A stretch of 64,000 nucleotides of DNA from Pseudonocardia sp. N23. GTDB taxonomy: Bacteria > Actinomycetota > Actinomycetes > Mycobacteriales > Pseudonocardiaceae. How positions within the stretch are numbered: the first letter of the stretch is position 1; every line of letters starts with the position of its first letter. The notes below the pieces were generated by a model. The model ran no database searches. It was not told the origin of the DNA and saw nothing but the letters and a program-made list of their open reading frames with translations. The stretch spans positions 520,997-584,996 of the forward strand of contig NZ_BEGX01000114.1 in NCBI RefSeq assembly GCF_002583555.1. The letters run 5' to 3'. This document shows, piece after piece, positions 19,884 through 28,959 of the stretch. A program made the translations under genes and the position numbers.

Positions 19884-20798
19884 ATGACGGGTGCCCCGGA
19901 CCCTCGACGTTCCCCGGTCGGATTCCGCGTCTCGCGTCGCGGATACGACCAACAGCAGGTGGACACACATCTCCAACGCGTCGACGCCGATCTGCGCATG
20001 GTCGTCGCGGACCGTGACGCGGCCGCGGCCGGCATCACGGAGATCACCCGAGAGCTCGACGTCGTGCGCTCGGAGAACGAGGCGTTGCGGCTGCAGGTGC
20101 GCAAACTCTCCGCTCCCCCGCAGGACGTGGCGGGCATGAGCGAGCGGCTGCGGACGATGCTGCGACTCGCCCAGGAGGAGGTCGCGGAGGTCCGCGCCCG
20201 GGCCGACGGGGAGATCGCCCAGGCCCGCGCCGACATGGAGCGCGACGCAAGCCGGCTCGTCGCCGACGCCCGTGCGGAAGCGGCGCGGATCGTCGAGGAG
20301 GCCCGGCAGGCCAAGGCGGCTGTCGAGTCGCACCGCGCGGCGGTGGAGGACGACCTGGCGCGGCGCCAGGCGGTCGCCGAGGCCGAGATTCGCGCCGGCG
20401 ACGACCAGGCCCGTGCCCACCGCGAAGGGCTGCTGGCCGAGTCGGAGCAGCGGCGCCGCGAGGTCGACGAGGACTTCACGATCGCGATGAACCAGCGCCG
20501 TTCCGAGGCGTTGGCGGCGTTGACCACCGAGCGCACCACGGCTCAGCGGGAGATCGCCCAGCGGCGCGCCGACTCCCAGGACGAGGCCGCCGCCACGCTC
20601 GCGCGGGCCCAGCAGCAGGCGCGGTCGATCGTCGCCGACGCGGAGGCCCACCTCGTCGAGCTCACCCAGCTGCGCGGCCGGATCGCCGAGCAGCTCAGTG
20701 GTTCGCGGGCGCGGATCGACCAGCTGCTCGAGGTCATCTCCCCGCTGCACGGCGAGGCGGAACTCCTCGACCGCCGCCCTCCGGGCCCGCTCCTCTGA
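19884..20798 (+). CDS. DivIVA-domain coiled-coil protein
   Basis: A 304-residue protein. The N-terminal DivIVA signature VGFRVSRRGYDQQQVDTHLQ (~12-31) is followed by almost continuous heptad-rich coiled coil, dense in Ala, Glu, Arg and Gln, to the C-terminus. Such proteins recruit growth or division machinery to negatively curved membrane, or act as scaffolds. It is longer than Wag31 and has no second conserved C-terminal motif I recognise, so it is likely a Wag31 paralogue rather than the essential polar-growth determinant. It sits alone between ccr and a convergent zinc-finger gene. Confidence 0.8.
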   Translation: MTGAPDPRRSPVGFRVSRRGYDQQQVDTHLQRVDADLRMVVADRDAAAAGITEITRELDVVRSENEALRLQVRKLSAPPQDVAGMSERLRTMLRLAQEEVAEVRARADGEIAQARADMERDASRLVADARAEAARIVEEARQAKAAVESHRAAVEDDLARRQAVAEAEIRAGDDQARAHREGLLAESEQRRREVDEDFTIAMNQRRSEALAALTTERTTAQREIAQRRADSQDEAAATLARAQQQARSIVADAEAHLVELTQLRGRIAEQLSGSRARIDQLLEVISPLHGEAELLDRRPPGPLL

Positions 20799-20930
20799 CC
20801 CACGCCCCGAATGCCCCGGACGGCGCGAGCCCATCCTCGCCGGGTTCGACCTCAGCCCGGTCCGATCACGATCGGAACCGGTCCGTGGTCGCGCTCGGCG
20901 AGGAGCACGGCGCACCCGGAGCGGGGCGGT

Positions 20931-21248
20931 TCAGCGGCGGCGGCCCGGGCGGCGGCGCTCACGGGCGTTCCAGCAGGGCAGGTGCCAGTGCCGGCGCTCA
21001 CCGACGGAGCCGTACTCCCCCGCCGGCCAGGTCACGACGTGCGGTGTGCCCGACGGCAGGGTCTGGTCGCAGCCGGGGCAGCGGTACTCCTTGACCGACG
21101 CGCCACCGGGGATGTGCCGGACGTGCCAGTCGCCGTCGGAACCCGACTCCGTCCGGCTCAGCGCCGCGGAGCCCAGCGGCCGGTGCGGCGTGGCCCACTT
21201 CGAGGAGGCCGTCGTCGCGGCCCGGCGGGGGCGGTTCGCGCGCGGCAC
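20931..21248 (-). CDS. Small zinc-finger-like protein, conserved in actinobacteria
   Basis: A 105-residue basic protein. The N-terminal ~40 residues are Arg/Ser-rich and probably disordered. The rest has CPGCDQTLPSGTPHVVTW followed by HWHLPCW, a C-x2-C ... H ... H-x-H-x3-C pattern that suggests one treble-clef-type zinc site. I recognise the pattern from uncharacterised actinobacterial proteins sometimes labelled ATP/GTP-binding, a label with no visible support here. The GTG at 21248 is supported by a -10 hexamer seven bases upstream. Confidence 0.7.
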   Translation of the reverse strand: MPRANRPRRAATTASSKWATPHRPLGSAALSRTESGSDGDWHVRHIPGGASVKEYRCPGCDQTLPSGTPHVVTWPAGEYGSVGERRHWHLPCWNARERRRPGRRR

Positions 21249-21254
21249 ACCCCG

Positions 21255-21260
21255 AGGATA
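21255..21260 (-). promoter_or_regulatory. -10 hexamer TATCCT for the leaderless zinc-finger gene
   Basis: On the minus strand TATCCT ends six bases before the GTG at 21248. Confidence 0.45.
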
Positions 21261-21283
21261 CGGGGTGCGCCGCGCGGGGAAGA

Positions 21284-23068
21284 TCAGCGTCCGGCGTAGT
21301 CGCGGAACCCGTGCCCGGTCTTGCGGCCCAGCCGTCCGGCCGTCACCAGGTGCTCCAGCAGCGGCGCGGGGGCGAACCCGCTCTGCCGGAACTCCAGGAA
21401 CAGCGACTTCTCGATCGCCAGGGACACGTCGAGGCCGACGACGTCGAGCAGCTCGAAGGGGCCCATCGGCAGGGCGCACCCGGTCTTCATGGCGGCGTCG
21501 ATGTCGTCGGCCGTGGCGTAGTGCGCCTCGAGCATCTTGACGGCGTCGTTGAGGTACGGGAACAGCAGCGCGTTGACGATGAACCCGGCGCGGTCGCCGC
21601 AGGACACGGCCACCTTGCCGAGCTTCTCGCACAGGGCGACAGCGGTGGCGGAGACGCCAGGGTCGGTGGTGACGGTGGACACGACCTCGACGAGCTTCAT
21701 GACGGGCGCCGGGTTGAAGAAGTGCAGGCCGACGACGTCGGCGGGCCGTGAGGTCGCGGCGGCGCACTCGACCACGGGCAGCGACGACGTGGTGGTCGCG
21801 AGGATCACGCCGGGCTTGCAGATGTCGTCCAGGGCGCCGAAGACGGCTCGCTTGACGTCGAGCTCCTCGGCGACTGCCTCGACGACGAGGTCGACGTCGG
21901 CCATGTCCTCGAGGCTCGTGGTGGCGCTGATGCGGGCGAGGGCGGCGTCGCGATCGGCCTCGCTGAGCTTGCCGCGGACGACGCCCTTGTCGAGCGACTT
22001 CCGGACGGCCGCGACAGCGGCCTCGGCCTTGGAGTCGCTGCGGCCGCGGACGACGACGTCGTAGCCGGCCTTGGCGAAGACCTCGACGATCCCGGCGGCC
22101 ATCGTGCCGGTGCCGACGACGCCGACGCGGGCGATGTCGCGCAGGGTGACGTCGGCGGGGACGGCGCCGGTGGGGGTGTCGGCGTCGGGGACGACCTTGG
22201 AGCTGTGCGGCTTGGCGTAGGTGTAGAAGCCGCGGCCGGTCTTCCGCCCGAGCAGCCCGGCAGTGATCATCTGCTTGAGCACGGGCGCCGGGGCGTGCAT
22301 CAGGTTCCGCGACTCGTGGTACATCGTGTCGAGGATCTCGTAGGCCGTGTCGAGGCCGATGAGGTCGAGCAGCGCCAGCGGGCCCATGGGGTAGCCGCAG
22401 CCGTGGCGCATGGCGGCGTCGAGGTCCTCACGGCTGGCGTAGCGGGACTCGTACATGCGCGCGGCGTGGTTGAGATAGCCGAAGAGCAGCGCGTTGGCGA
22501 TGAAACCGGCGCGGTCGCCGATGACGACGGGCACCTTGTCCAGCGTCGCGGCGAAGGCCCGCAGATCGTCGACGACGTCGGGCTCGGTGACGACGGAGCG
22601 GACGAGCTCGACGAGCTTCTGCACGGGTGCCGGGTTGAAGAAGTGCATCCCGACGACCTTGCCGGGACGCCCGGTCCGCACCGCGAGCTCGGTGATCGAC
22701 AGCGACGACGTGTTGGACGCGAGGATCGCCGTCGGTGCGACGACCTTGTCGAGCTCGGCGAGGATCGCCGACTTGAGGTCGAGGTGCTCGGGCACCGCTT
22801 CGATGACGAGGTCGCAGTCGGCGAGGTCGGCGAGCGAGGTGGTCGTCCTGATGCGGCCGAGCAGCTCGTCGGCGTCCTCGCGGGACAGCTTGCCGCGCTC
22901 GATGGCGCGTGTCGTCGACGTCTCGAGGTGGGTGCGGCCGCGTTCGACGGCGTCGTCGGTCACCTCGGCGGCGATGACCTGTAGGCCGTTGCGCGCGAAG
23001 ACTTCCACGATGCCGGCGCCCATCGTGCCCAGCCCGACGACCCCGACCGTCCGGAACTCCCGTGTCAC
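21284..23068 (-). CDS. 3-hydroxybutyryl-CoA dehydrogenase, tandem double-domain form
   Basis: A 594-residue protein made of two consecutive 3-hydroxyacyl-CoA dehydrogenase units (~8-290 and ~305-590). Unit 1 has the Rossmann motif VVGLGTMGAGI, VIEAVPEH, SNTSSL, MHFFNPAPV (catalytic His) and GFIANALLF. Unit 2 has VVGTGTMAAGI, VVEAVAEE, TTTSSL, LHFFNPAPV and GFIVNALLF. In unit 2 the third Rossmann Gly is Ala and the Asn of SNTSS is Thr. It interconverts acetoacetyl-CoA and 3-hydroxybutyryl-CoA. The GTG at 23068 is preferred over the ATG at 23086 because GGGAGG lies eight bases upstream of it. It fits the step between thiolase and Ccr. Confidence 0.92.
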   Translation of the reverse strand: MTREFRTVGVVGLGTMGAGIVEVFARNGLQVIAAEVTDDAVERGRTHLETSTTRAIERGKLSREDADELLGRIRTTTSLADLADCDLVIEAVPEHLDLKSAILAELDKVVAPTAILASNTSSLSITELAVRTGRPGKVVGMHFFNPAPVQKLVELVRSVVTEPDVVDDLRAFAATLDKVPVVIGDRAGFIANALLFGYLNHAARMYESRYASREDLDAAMRHGCGYPMGPLALLDLIGLDTAYEILDTMYHESRNLMHAPAPVLKQMITAGLLGRKTGRGFYTYAKPHSSKVVPDADTPTGAVPADVTLRDIARVGVVGTGTMAAGIVEVFAKAGYDVVVRGRSDSKAEAAVAAVRKSLDKGVVRGKLSEADRDAALARISATTSLEDMADVDLVVEAVAEELDVKRAVFGALDDICKPGVILATTTSSLPVVECAAATSRPADVVGLHFFNPAPVMKLVEVVSTVTTDPGVSATAVALCEKLGKVAVSCGDRAGFIVNALLFPYLNDAVKMLEAHYATADDIDAAMKTGCALPMGPFELLDVVGLDVSLAIEKSLFLEFRQSGFAPAPLLEHLVTAGRLGRKTGHGFRDYAGR

Positions 23069-23135
23069 GCCTACGACCTCCCGCATCTTCGAGGGACCCA
23101 CCAGAGGGACCGACCTGTTCGGCTGCGATCCTCCC

Positions 23136-23161
23136 ATCCCGAGCGCTCGGGATACCACGCA
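23136..23161 (-). promoter_or_regulatory. 18-bp perfect palindrome and shared promoter block for the hydroxybutyryl-CoA dehydrogenase gene
   Basis: ATCCCGAGCGCTCGGGAT (23136-23153) is a perfect palindrome. It overlaps GGGATACCACGCA (23149-23161), which occurs identically upstream of the ethylmalonyl-CoA mutase gene. On the coding strand the shared block reads TGCGTGGTATCCC and offers an extended -10 (TGGTATCCC), with the palindrome lying over the expected transcription start. A repressor operator is the simplest reading. Confidence 0.6.
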
Positions 23162-23184
23162 TGTCGCGCGGAACACCCGTCCGG

Positions 23185-24657
23185 TCAGCGCCCCAGGCGC
23201 AGTCTCGTCATCCTGACCAGGCCCTTCATCGCCGAGGCCGGCCGCCGGAAGCTGGTCAGAGGGACAGGTAGGGCGAACCGCTGGCGGGCCACCGCCTGGG
23301 CCCGGGCGAACTCGCGCAGGCCGTCGTCGCCGTGGATGCGGCCGAAGCCGGAGTCGCCGACGCCGCCGAACGGCAGCGCGGGGATGCCCGCGAAGGAGAT
23401 GACGCCGTTGACCGCGACCATGCCGCAGCGCAGCCGGTCGGCGATCTCCTCGCCGCGGGCCCTGGAGAACACCGAGGCCCCGAGCCCGTAGCCGGTGCCG
23501 TTGGCGCGGCGTACCGCCTCGTCGACGTCGGGTACCCGGTTGACGACGAGCAGCGGCCCGAACGTCTCCTCCGTGACGGCGACGCTGTCCTCGGGCACGT
23601 CGGCGACCACGACAGGGTCGACGAAGCCGTCGCGCACCGACCCGGGCCCGCCGACGAGCGCGGTCCCGCCCGCGGCGATGGCGTCGCGGACGTGACGTTC
23701 GACGATCCCGGCCTGCGCGGGCATGGTCATCGGCCCGAACGACTCCCCCGCCCGCAGCGTCGCGGCGCGCTTGGCGACCTCGGTGTTGAAGGCGTCGGCG
23801 ACGTCGTCGAGGACGTAGACCCGTTCCACGCCGACGCAGGTCTGGCCGGCGTTGGACATGCCGCCCCACACGGCGGCGTCGGCGGCGGCGGCGATGTCGG
23901 CGTCGGAGTCGACGATCATCGCGTCCTTGCCGCCGCACTCGATGAGGACGGGGACGAGGTTGTCCGCGCACGCCGCCATGACCTTCTTCCCGGTGGCGGT
24001 GGAGCCGGTGAACGCGATCTTGCCGACGCCCCGCGCCCGGCACAGCGCCGCGCCCGTCTCCCCGAAGCCGGTGACGACCTGCAGCAGCGGCGCGTCGGGG
24101 ACGGCTTCGGCGAGGGTGTCGGCGAGCGCGCGGCCGACACCCGGGGTGAGCTCGCTGGGCTTGAAGACGACGGTGTTGCCTGCCGCCAGCGCGTAGGCGA
24201 TGGACCCCATGGGGGTGAAGACGGGGTAGTTCCACGGGCCGATGACGCCGACGACGCCGACCGGCGGGTACGACACCGTCGCGGCCTGGTTGGCGCCCAT
24301 CAGCCCGGGGCGCACCGTGCGCTTGCCGAGGACGCGCTTGGCGTTGCGGGCGGCCCAGTCGAGATGGTCGACGGCGAGGATCAGCTCGAGCCGGGCGTCG
24401 TCGAGGGGTTTGCCGGTCTCGGTGACGATGACGCCGGCGAGGTCGTCGATGCGCTTGGCCAGCAGCGACCGCCATGCGGCGAGCTTGGGGAGGCGGCCGT
24501 CGAACCCGAGGCCGGCCCACCACTGCGCGGCGGCCGTCGCCCGGTCGACGGCGGCCGCGACGGCGGCGGCGTCGTGCACGGGATGGGTGCCCACGACCTC
24601 TCCGGTGCGCGGGTCCTGCGACTCGAACGTCCGCGGGGCGGCGTCGGTGGCGGTCAT
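23185..24657 (-). CDS. NAD(P)+-dependent aldehyde dehydrogenase
   Basis: A 490-residue ALDH-superfamily enzyme oxidising an aldehyde to the acid. Visible are the nucleotide-binding GPWNYPVFTPMGSI and KPSELTP, the GSTATGKKVM turn, the catalytic Glu in LIECGGKDAMIV, the catalytic Cys in NAGQTCVGVERV, and EETFGPLLVV. The C-terminus carries an extra basic/hydrophobic ~40 residues. The order of motifs resembles succinate-semialdehyde or long-chain type dehydrogenases; substrate is not decided by sequence. The ATG has a GTGGAG element and TACTGT just upstream. It lies between the dehydrogenases at 21284 and 24741, all on the same strand. Confidence 0.88.
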   Translation of the reverse strand: MTATDAAPRTFESQDPRTGEVVGTHPVHDAAAVAAAVDRATAAAQWWAGLGFDGRLPKLAAWRSLLAKRIDDLAGVIVTETGKPLDDARLELILAVDHLDWAARNAKRVLGKRTVRPGLMGANQAATVSYPPVGVVGVIGPWNYPVFTPMGSIAYALAAGNTVVFKPSELTPGVGRALADTLAEAVPDAPLLQVVTGFGETGAALCRARGVGKIAFTGSTATGKKVMAACADNLVPVLIECGGKDAMIVDSDADIAAAADAAVWGGMSNAGQTCVGVERVYVLDDVADAFNTEVAKRAATLRAGESFGPMTMPAQAGIVERHVRDAIAAGGTALVGGPGSVRDGFVDPVVVADVPEDSVAVTEETFGPLLVVNRVPDVDEAVRRANGTGYGLGASVFSRARGEEIADRLRCGMVAVNGVISFAGIPALPFGGVGDSGFGRIHGDDGLREFARAQAVARQRFALPVPLTSFRRPASAMKGLVRMTRLRLGR

Positions 24658-24740
24658 TACTCCACAGTAACCGGGTCGGCGCACGTCATGGGGGCCGACC
24701 GCGACCCGAGCGGGCCGCGGCCGGCCGGACCACGGACGGA

Positions 24741-25808
24741 TCAGGCGAACGTGATGAGCGGCTTGATGATGCCGTCCTCCTTGCTGGTCATCATCTCGAA
24801 GGCGCGGGAGACGTCGTCGAAGCCGAAGGTGTGGGTCGTCATCGGTGTCGGGTCGATGCGGCCCGACAGCATGAGCTGGAACATCCGGCCCATCCGCTCG
24901 CTGCCGCCCGGGCACAGACCGGTGTGGATGGCCTTGTCGTTCATGCCGAGACCGAAGGCGTCGAGCGGCAGCTGCAGCGGCGCGGGGTTCTCGCCGTGGT
25001 AGCCGATGTTCGACACCCGCCCACCGGCCTTGGTGACGCGCAGGCAGGCCTCGAAGGTCTGCGGGAACCCGAAGGCCTCGATCGCCGCGTCGACGCCCTC
25101 GCCGCCGGTCATCTCCATGATCTGCTCGACGGGGTCGCCCTGGGAGAAGTCGACGATGTCGTCGGCACCGAAGCGCTTGGCCAGCGCCTGGCGCTCGGGC
25201 CGGGACTCGACGGCGATGATCCGCCCGGCGCCGAGGGTGTTGGCAGCCATCGTGGCGCTGAGCCCGACCGGGCCCTGGGCGAAGATCGCGACGGTCTCGC
25301 CGAAGTTGATCCGGGCGTGCTCGGCGCCCATGAACCCCGTCGAGAGCATGTCGCAGCTGTAGACGGCCTGCGCGTCGCTGAGGGCGTCCGGAATGGCGGT
25401 GAGGTTCGCCTCGGCCGCGGGAACCACGAAGTACTCGGCCATGTTGCCGTCCATCTGGACGGTGTACTTGTAGCCGCCGAGCGCGCCGCCGCACTGGCTG
25501 GTGAAGCCGCGCTGGCAGTAGGCGCAGCGGTAGCAGGGCGTCACGGCGTTGACGGCGACGCGCTGGCCCTCGGTCCAGCCGTTGACCGCCGAGCCCAGCT
25601 TGTGGATCACCCCGACGGACTCGTGGCCGAGGGTGCGTCCGTCCGGGACCGGGAGCGCCCCCTTGACGGTGTGGACGTCCGAGGTGCAGATCAGCGCCGC
25701 GGTGGTGCGGACGATCGCCTCCTCCGGACCCGGCTCCGGAATGGGTTTGTCGACGACGGCGGTCGCGCCGACCCGTTCGATGATGAGTGCGCGCATGGTG
25801 TCGGTCAT
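24741..25808 (-). CDS. Zinc-dependent alcohol dehydrogenase (MDR family)
   Basis: A 355-residue medium-chain dehydrogenase. Catalytic zinc ligands are Cys41 and His62-Glu63 (GHES), with the later ligand region near SCDMLSTG. A structural zinc site is formed by Cys92, Cys95, Cys98 and Cys106. The Rossmann motif is AQGPVGLSA. Overall pattern resembles isopropanol/secondary alcohol-type ADHs. The ATG at 25808 has AGGGGA eight bases upstream. It is located upstream of the aldehyde dehydrogenase on the same strand, so alcohol-to-acid oxidation by the two is plausible; the 83-base gap leaves the operon open. Confidence 0.88.
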   Translation of the reverse strand: MTDTMRALIIERVGATAVVDKPIPEPGPEEAIVRTTAALICTSDVHTVKGALPVPDGRTLGHESVGVIHKLGSAVNGWTEGQRVAVNAVTPCYRCAYCQRGFTSQCGGALGGYKYTVQMDGNMAEYFVVPAAEANLTAIPDALSDAQAVYSCDMLSTGFMGAEHARINFGETVAIFAQGPVGLSATMAANTLGAGRIIAVESRPERQALAKRFGADDIVDFSQGDPVEQIMEMTGGEGVDAAIEAFGFPQTFEACLRVTKAGGRVSNIGYHGENPAPLQLPLDAFGLGMNDKAIHTGLCPGGSERMGRMFQLMLSGRIDPTPMTTHTFGFDDVSRAFEMMTSKEDGIIKPLITFA

Positions 25809-25944
25809 GAGATGAGATCCCCTGATTCCCGCCCACTGCGCTGTGGGCGTCGCGGGTCCCACCCTCGTGGAGAGCGCGGCGGTTGGCGACGGGCGCGACC
25901 GCGATTCCCGGGTGCCGAGAAAAGGGGCCGGCGGGGCCCGTCCG

Positions 25945-26604
25945 TCAGAACAGTTTCAGCGACGGGTCCTCGACGCCGCGCAGCGCGTCGTAGTCGACGA
26001 CGAGGCAGCGGATCCCGCGGTCCTCGGCGAGGGTGCGGGCCTGCGGCTTGATCTGCTGCGCAGCGAACACCCCGGCGACGGGTGTGAGCAGCGGGTCGCG
26101 GTTCATGAGCTCGAGGTAGCGGGTGAGCTGCTCGACGCCGTCGATCTCGCCTCGCCGTTTGACCTCGACGGCGACGCTCGCCCCGGACGCGTCGCGCAGC
26201 AGGAGGTCGACCGGGCCGATGGCGGTCATGTACTCGCGACGGACCAGCGTGTGGCCCTCGCCGAACACCTCGGGGTGGGCGGCGAGCAGCTCCTGCAGGT
26301 GGGCCTCGACGCCGTCCTTGACCAGCCCGGGGTCGACGCCGAGCTCGTGCTTCGTGTCGTGCAGGACCTCGTCGATGGTGATGACGAGCGACTCGTCGGC
26401 CTTGTTGCGGACGGTCCAGACGCCGGGCTGCTCCTCGAGCCAGCACGGCGGGCTCATCCAGTTGAGCGGCTTGTAGGCCCGGTCGTCGGCGTGGACGGAC
26501 ACCGAGCCGTCGGCCTTGACCAGCAGCAGCCGGGGAGCCATGGGCAGGTGCGCCGTCAGCCGGCCGACGTAGTCCACCTGACAGCGGGCAATGACGAGAC
26601 GCAC
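25945..26604 (-). CDS. nucS: Endonuclease NucS (non-canonical mismatch repair)
   Basis: A 219-residue NucS/EndoMS nuclease, which replaces MutS/MutL mismatch repair in actinobacteria and cleaves mismatched duplexes. The N-terminal DNA-binding domain (~1-110) has the family start [16 protein letters not shown]. The C-terminal nuclease domain has GPVDLLLRD (Asp133) and VAVEVKRRG (Glu147, Lys149), then QLTRYLELM. The C-terminus DPSLKLF resembles a beta-clamp binding tail. The GTG is supported by TAGGGT upstream. It is divergent from the amidohydrolase gene. Confidence 0.93.
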   Translation of the reverse strand: MRLVIARCQVDYVGRLTAHLPMAPRLLLVKADGSVSVHADDRAYKPLNWMSPPCWLEEQPGVWTVRNKADESLVITIDEVLHDTKHELGVDPGLVKDGVEAHLQELLAAHPEVFGEGHTLVRREYMTAIGPVDLLLRDASGASVAVEVKRRGEIDGVEQLTRYLELMNRDPLLTPVAGVFAAQQIKPQARTLAEDRGIRCLVVDYDALRGVEDPSLKLF

Positions 26605-26611
26605 CCCCGAG

Positions 26612-26617
26612 ACCCTA
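26612..26617 (-). promoter_or_regulatory. -10 hexamer TAGGGT for leaderless nucS
   Basis: On the minus strand TAGGGT ends seven bases before the GTG at 26604. The next bases upstream are GC-rich. Confidence 0.5.
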
Positions 26618-26739
26618 GGGGGTGACCGGCGCCCCGTCGGACGCCCCCTCGGCGCCCCGCGTGACGGCGGGGCCGGGCCCGTGGCGGGTTCGGTGGTTCC
26701 ACCGATGGCACCGGCCGGACGCGGTTCTAGGAATACGGC

Positions 26740-27912
26740 ATGACCAGCCGAATCGCTCTGCGCGCCGCCGCTCTGTTCGACGGCGCGACCACCGCCACCG
26801 GTCCCCTCGTCGTCGTCGAGGACGGGCGGATCGCCTCCGTCGAGACCGGGGGCCGGGGCTCGCCGCCGCCGGGCGTCGAGCTCGTCGACCTGCCGGGGGC
26901 GACGCTGCTGCCCGGGCTCGTCGACACCCATGTCCACCTGGGGTTCGACGCCGGCCCCGATCCGGTGGCGGCGCTCGCCGGCCGCGACCGCGAGGAGGTC
27001 CTGGAGCAGATGGCGCAGGCGTGCGCGGCGCAGCTGCGGGCGGGGGTGACCACCGTCCGCGACCTGGGCGACCGCGACTACCTGACGCTGGACCTGCGGG
27101 CGAAGGCCGCGCCCGGGGAGCTGCCGACGATCGTCGCCGCGGGCCCGCCCATCACCTCACCGGGCGGGCACTGCCACTTCCTGGGCTCCGCCGTCAGCGG
27201 GGTCGACGGGGTCCGGGCCGCGGTGCATGAGCACGCCGAGCGGGGTGTCGACGTGATCAAGGTGATGGCGTCGGGGGGGCAGATGACGCCGGGCACGCGC
27301 TGGGACGCGACGCAGTTCCCGCCGGAGGTGGTGCGTGCGCTGGTCGACGAGGCCCACGCGCACGGGCTGCCGGTGACCGCGCACGCGCACGCCGTCGACG
27401 CGGTCCGCGACGCCCTCGACGCCGGGGTGGACGGCATCGAGCACGCCACGTTCATGACCACCGACGGCCCGCGCCTCGACGACGAGCTGCTCGCGACGCT
27501 GGTGCGGCGGCGGATCGCGGTCGGGCTGACGGTCGGGCTGAAGGTCGTGCCGGGCATGGAACCGCCGCCGGACATCCGTCGCCATCTGCCCGCGATCCTC
27601 GCGGTGGCCGCGGCGATCTGCGGGTCGGGCGCGCTCGTCGTCGCGGGGACCGATGCCGGGATCGCCCCGCCGAAGCCGCACGGCGTGCTCCCGCTCGGGC
27701 TGGTCCATCTCACCGAGCTGGGGATGACGCCGCTGCAGGCGCTGACCGCGGGGACGTCGGTGGCGGCGACGGTGTGCGGCCTCGGAGACCGCAAGGGCCG
27801 CATCGCACCGGGCTACGACGCCGACCTGCTCGCGGTCGCCGGGGACCCGCTCACCGACATCACGGCGCTGCTCACGCCGCAGCACGTCCTGGTCGCCGGA
27901 CAGCCCGTGTGA
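26740..27912 (+). CDS. Metal-dependent amidohydrolase, imidazolonepropionase-like
   Basis: A 390-residue amidohydrolase-superfamily enzyme. Metal ligands are His64 and His66 in DTHVHLG, a Lys in [13 protein letters not shown], further His in PVTAHAHAV and IEHATF, and Asp in AGTDAG. The layout matches the Xaa-Pro dipeptidase/imidazolonepropionase-like subgroup often seen in actinobacteria; natural substrates are unknown. The ATG follows TAGGAAT by about six bases, so it may be leaderless. Its stop is 52 bases from the convergent WYL gene. Confidence 0.85.
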   Translation: MTSRIALRAAALFDGATTATGPLVVVEDGRIASVETGGRGSPPPGVELVDLPGATLLPGLVDTHVHLGFDAGPDPVAALAGRDREEVLEQMAQACAAQLRAGVTTVRDLGDRDYLTLDLRAKAAPGELPTIVAAGPPITSPGGHCHFLGSAVSGVDGVRAAVHEHAERGVDVIKVMASGGQMTPGTRWDATQFPPEVVRALVDEAHAHGLPVTAHAHAVDAVRDALDAGVDGIEHATFMTTDGPRLDDELLATLVRRRIAVGLTVGLKVVPGMEPPPDIRRHLPAILAVAAAICGSGALVVAGTDAGIAPPKPHGVLPLGLVHLTELGMTPLQALTAGTSVAATVCGLGDRKGRIAPGYDADLLAVAGDPLTDITALLTPQHVLVAGQPV

Positions 27913-27925
27913 GCGACCGCCGCCC

Positions 27926-27960
27926 GGCCCGCGCCCCGGGATCGGGCGCCCGTGCGGGCC
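27926..27960 (+). terminator. Hairpin between convergent amidohydrolase and WYL genes
   Basis: GGCCC and GCGCCC (27926-27936) pair with GGGCGC (27944-27949) and GGGCC (27956-27960) around a CGGGATC loop, with one internal bulge. It fills almost the whole gap and could end transcription from both sides. Confidence 0.45.
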
Positions 27961-27964
27961 CGCC

Positions 27965-28930
27965 TCACGAGTTCCGTTCGGCGAGTGCGCGGCCGTGGGC
28001 GGCCAGCAGTGTCCGCAGCTCGGGCGGGTGCAGGCCTTCCACCTCACCGGCGAGCGCCATGAGCTGCCCGGCGGCGACCTCGATCGACTCGACCTCCAGC
28101 GTCACCTCACGGCGGCCGTCCTCGTCGGGTGGGCCGGCCGTGGCGACGGCAGCGGTCGCCGCGTCGGTGTCGGTGACGTGCGGCAACGCCCGCAGGCCAC
28201 GTGGGGAGAGCCGGACGCGGACGGTGTCGCGCAGCATGGTCCCGGCGAACCGGGCCGCCGACTCCGCCCACCAGCCGGGCAGGTCGAAGCCCGGCGGACG
28301 CTCGAAGGGCTCGCCGGTCGGCTCGGCGGCCGCCACCCGGTCCGCACGGTAGGTGCGGACGTCGCCGTCCACGGCGGCGACCATGTACCAGACCCCCGCC
28401 TTGAGGACCAGCCCCAGCGGCTCGACGACCCGGCCGACCTGGGCCGACCCCCGCTGGTAGCCGATCCGCACCCGTCGCTGGGCCCAGACCGCCTGCGCGA
28501 GCGTCGCCAGGTGGGGCGGTTCGGTGGGGGTCCGGAACCAGCCGGGGGCGTCGAGGTGGACGCGCTCGGCGATGCGCCGGGCGTGCTCGCTGAGGTCGGC
28601 GGGCAGCGTCGCCAGCATCTTCGACTGGGCCGCGACCAGCGCCGATCCCATCCCGAGCGCGGAGAGCAGCTGCGGCGCGGCGGTCGCGAGCATCGCGGCG
28701 GCCTCCTGCGCGGTGAGCCCGTCGAGCCGGCTCCGCCAGCCGTCCACGAGCCGGATCCCGCCGCCGTGCCCGCCCTCGGTCCACAGCGGCACCCCGGCCT
28801 CGACGAGCGCGGCGACGTCGCGGTAGATCGTGCGCTCGGAGACCTCCAGCTCGACGGCGAGCTCGGCCGCAGTCGCCGACCGGCGCCGTTGCAGGACGAA
28901 CAGCATGGCGATCAACCGGGACGCGCGCAC
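27965..28930 (-). CDS. WYL-domain transcriptional regulator with N-terminal HTH
   Basis: A 321-residue regulator. The N-terminal HTH_11 domain (~1-60) has ATAAELAVELEVSERTIYRDVAALVEAGVPL. The WYL domain (~135-220) includes the VRIGYQRGSA strand and VWYMVAAVDGDVRTYRADRV; the signature is WYM rather than WYL. A C-terminal WCX-like extension follows. WYL proteins sense nucleic acid or nucleotide ligands. The start is a GTG only 29 bases from the divergent Nudix gene, so the two probably share a control region. Confidence 0.85.
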   Translation of the reverse strand: MRASRLIAMLFVLQRRRSATAAELAVELEVSERTIYRDVAALVEAGVPLWTEGGHGGGIRLVDGWRSRLDGLTAQEAAAMLATAAPQLLSALGMGSALVAAQSKMLATLPADLSEHARRIAERVHLDAPGWFRTPTEPPHLATLAQAVWAQRRVRIGYQRGSAQVGRVVEPLGLVLKAGVWYMVAAVDGDVRTYRADRVAAAEPTGEPFERPPGFDLPGWWAESAARFAGTMLRDTVRVRLSPRGLRALPHVTDTDAATAAVATAGPPDEDGRREVTLEVESIEVAAGQLMALAGEVEGLHPPELRTLLAAHGRALAERNS

Positions 28931-28959
28931 GGGCCCATCATCGCGGCAGACTCGCGTCT

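Noticed and set aside
18438-20915. An 825-codon minus-strand open frame opposite ccr and the DivIVA-type gene
   Set aside because: Antisense shadow: composition is that of a complement of high-GC coding sequence and no domain is visible.
23332-25002. A 556-codon plus-strand open frame
   Set aside because: Antisense to the aldehyde and alcohol dehydrogenases, which have full catalytic motifs.
26641-26739. Small plus-strand coding sequence before the amidohydrolase
   Set aside because: It only extends the upstream open frame; the conserved protein starts at 26740 with a -10-like TAGGAAT just before.
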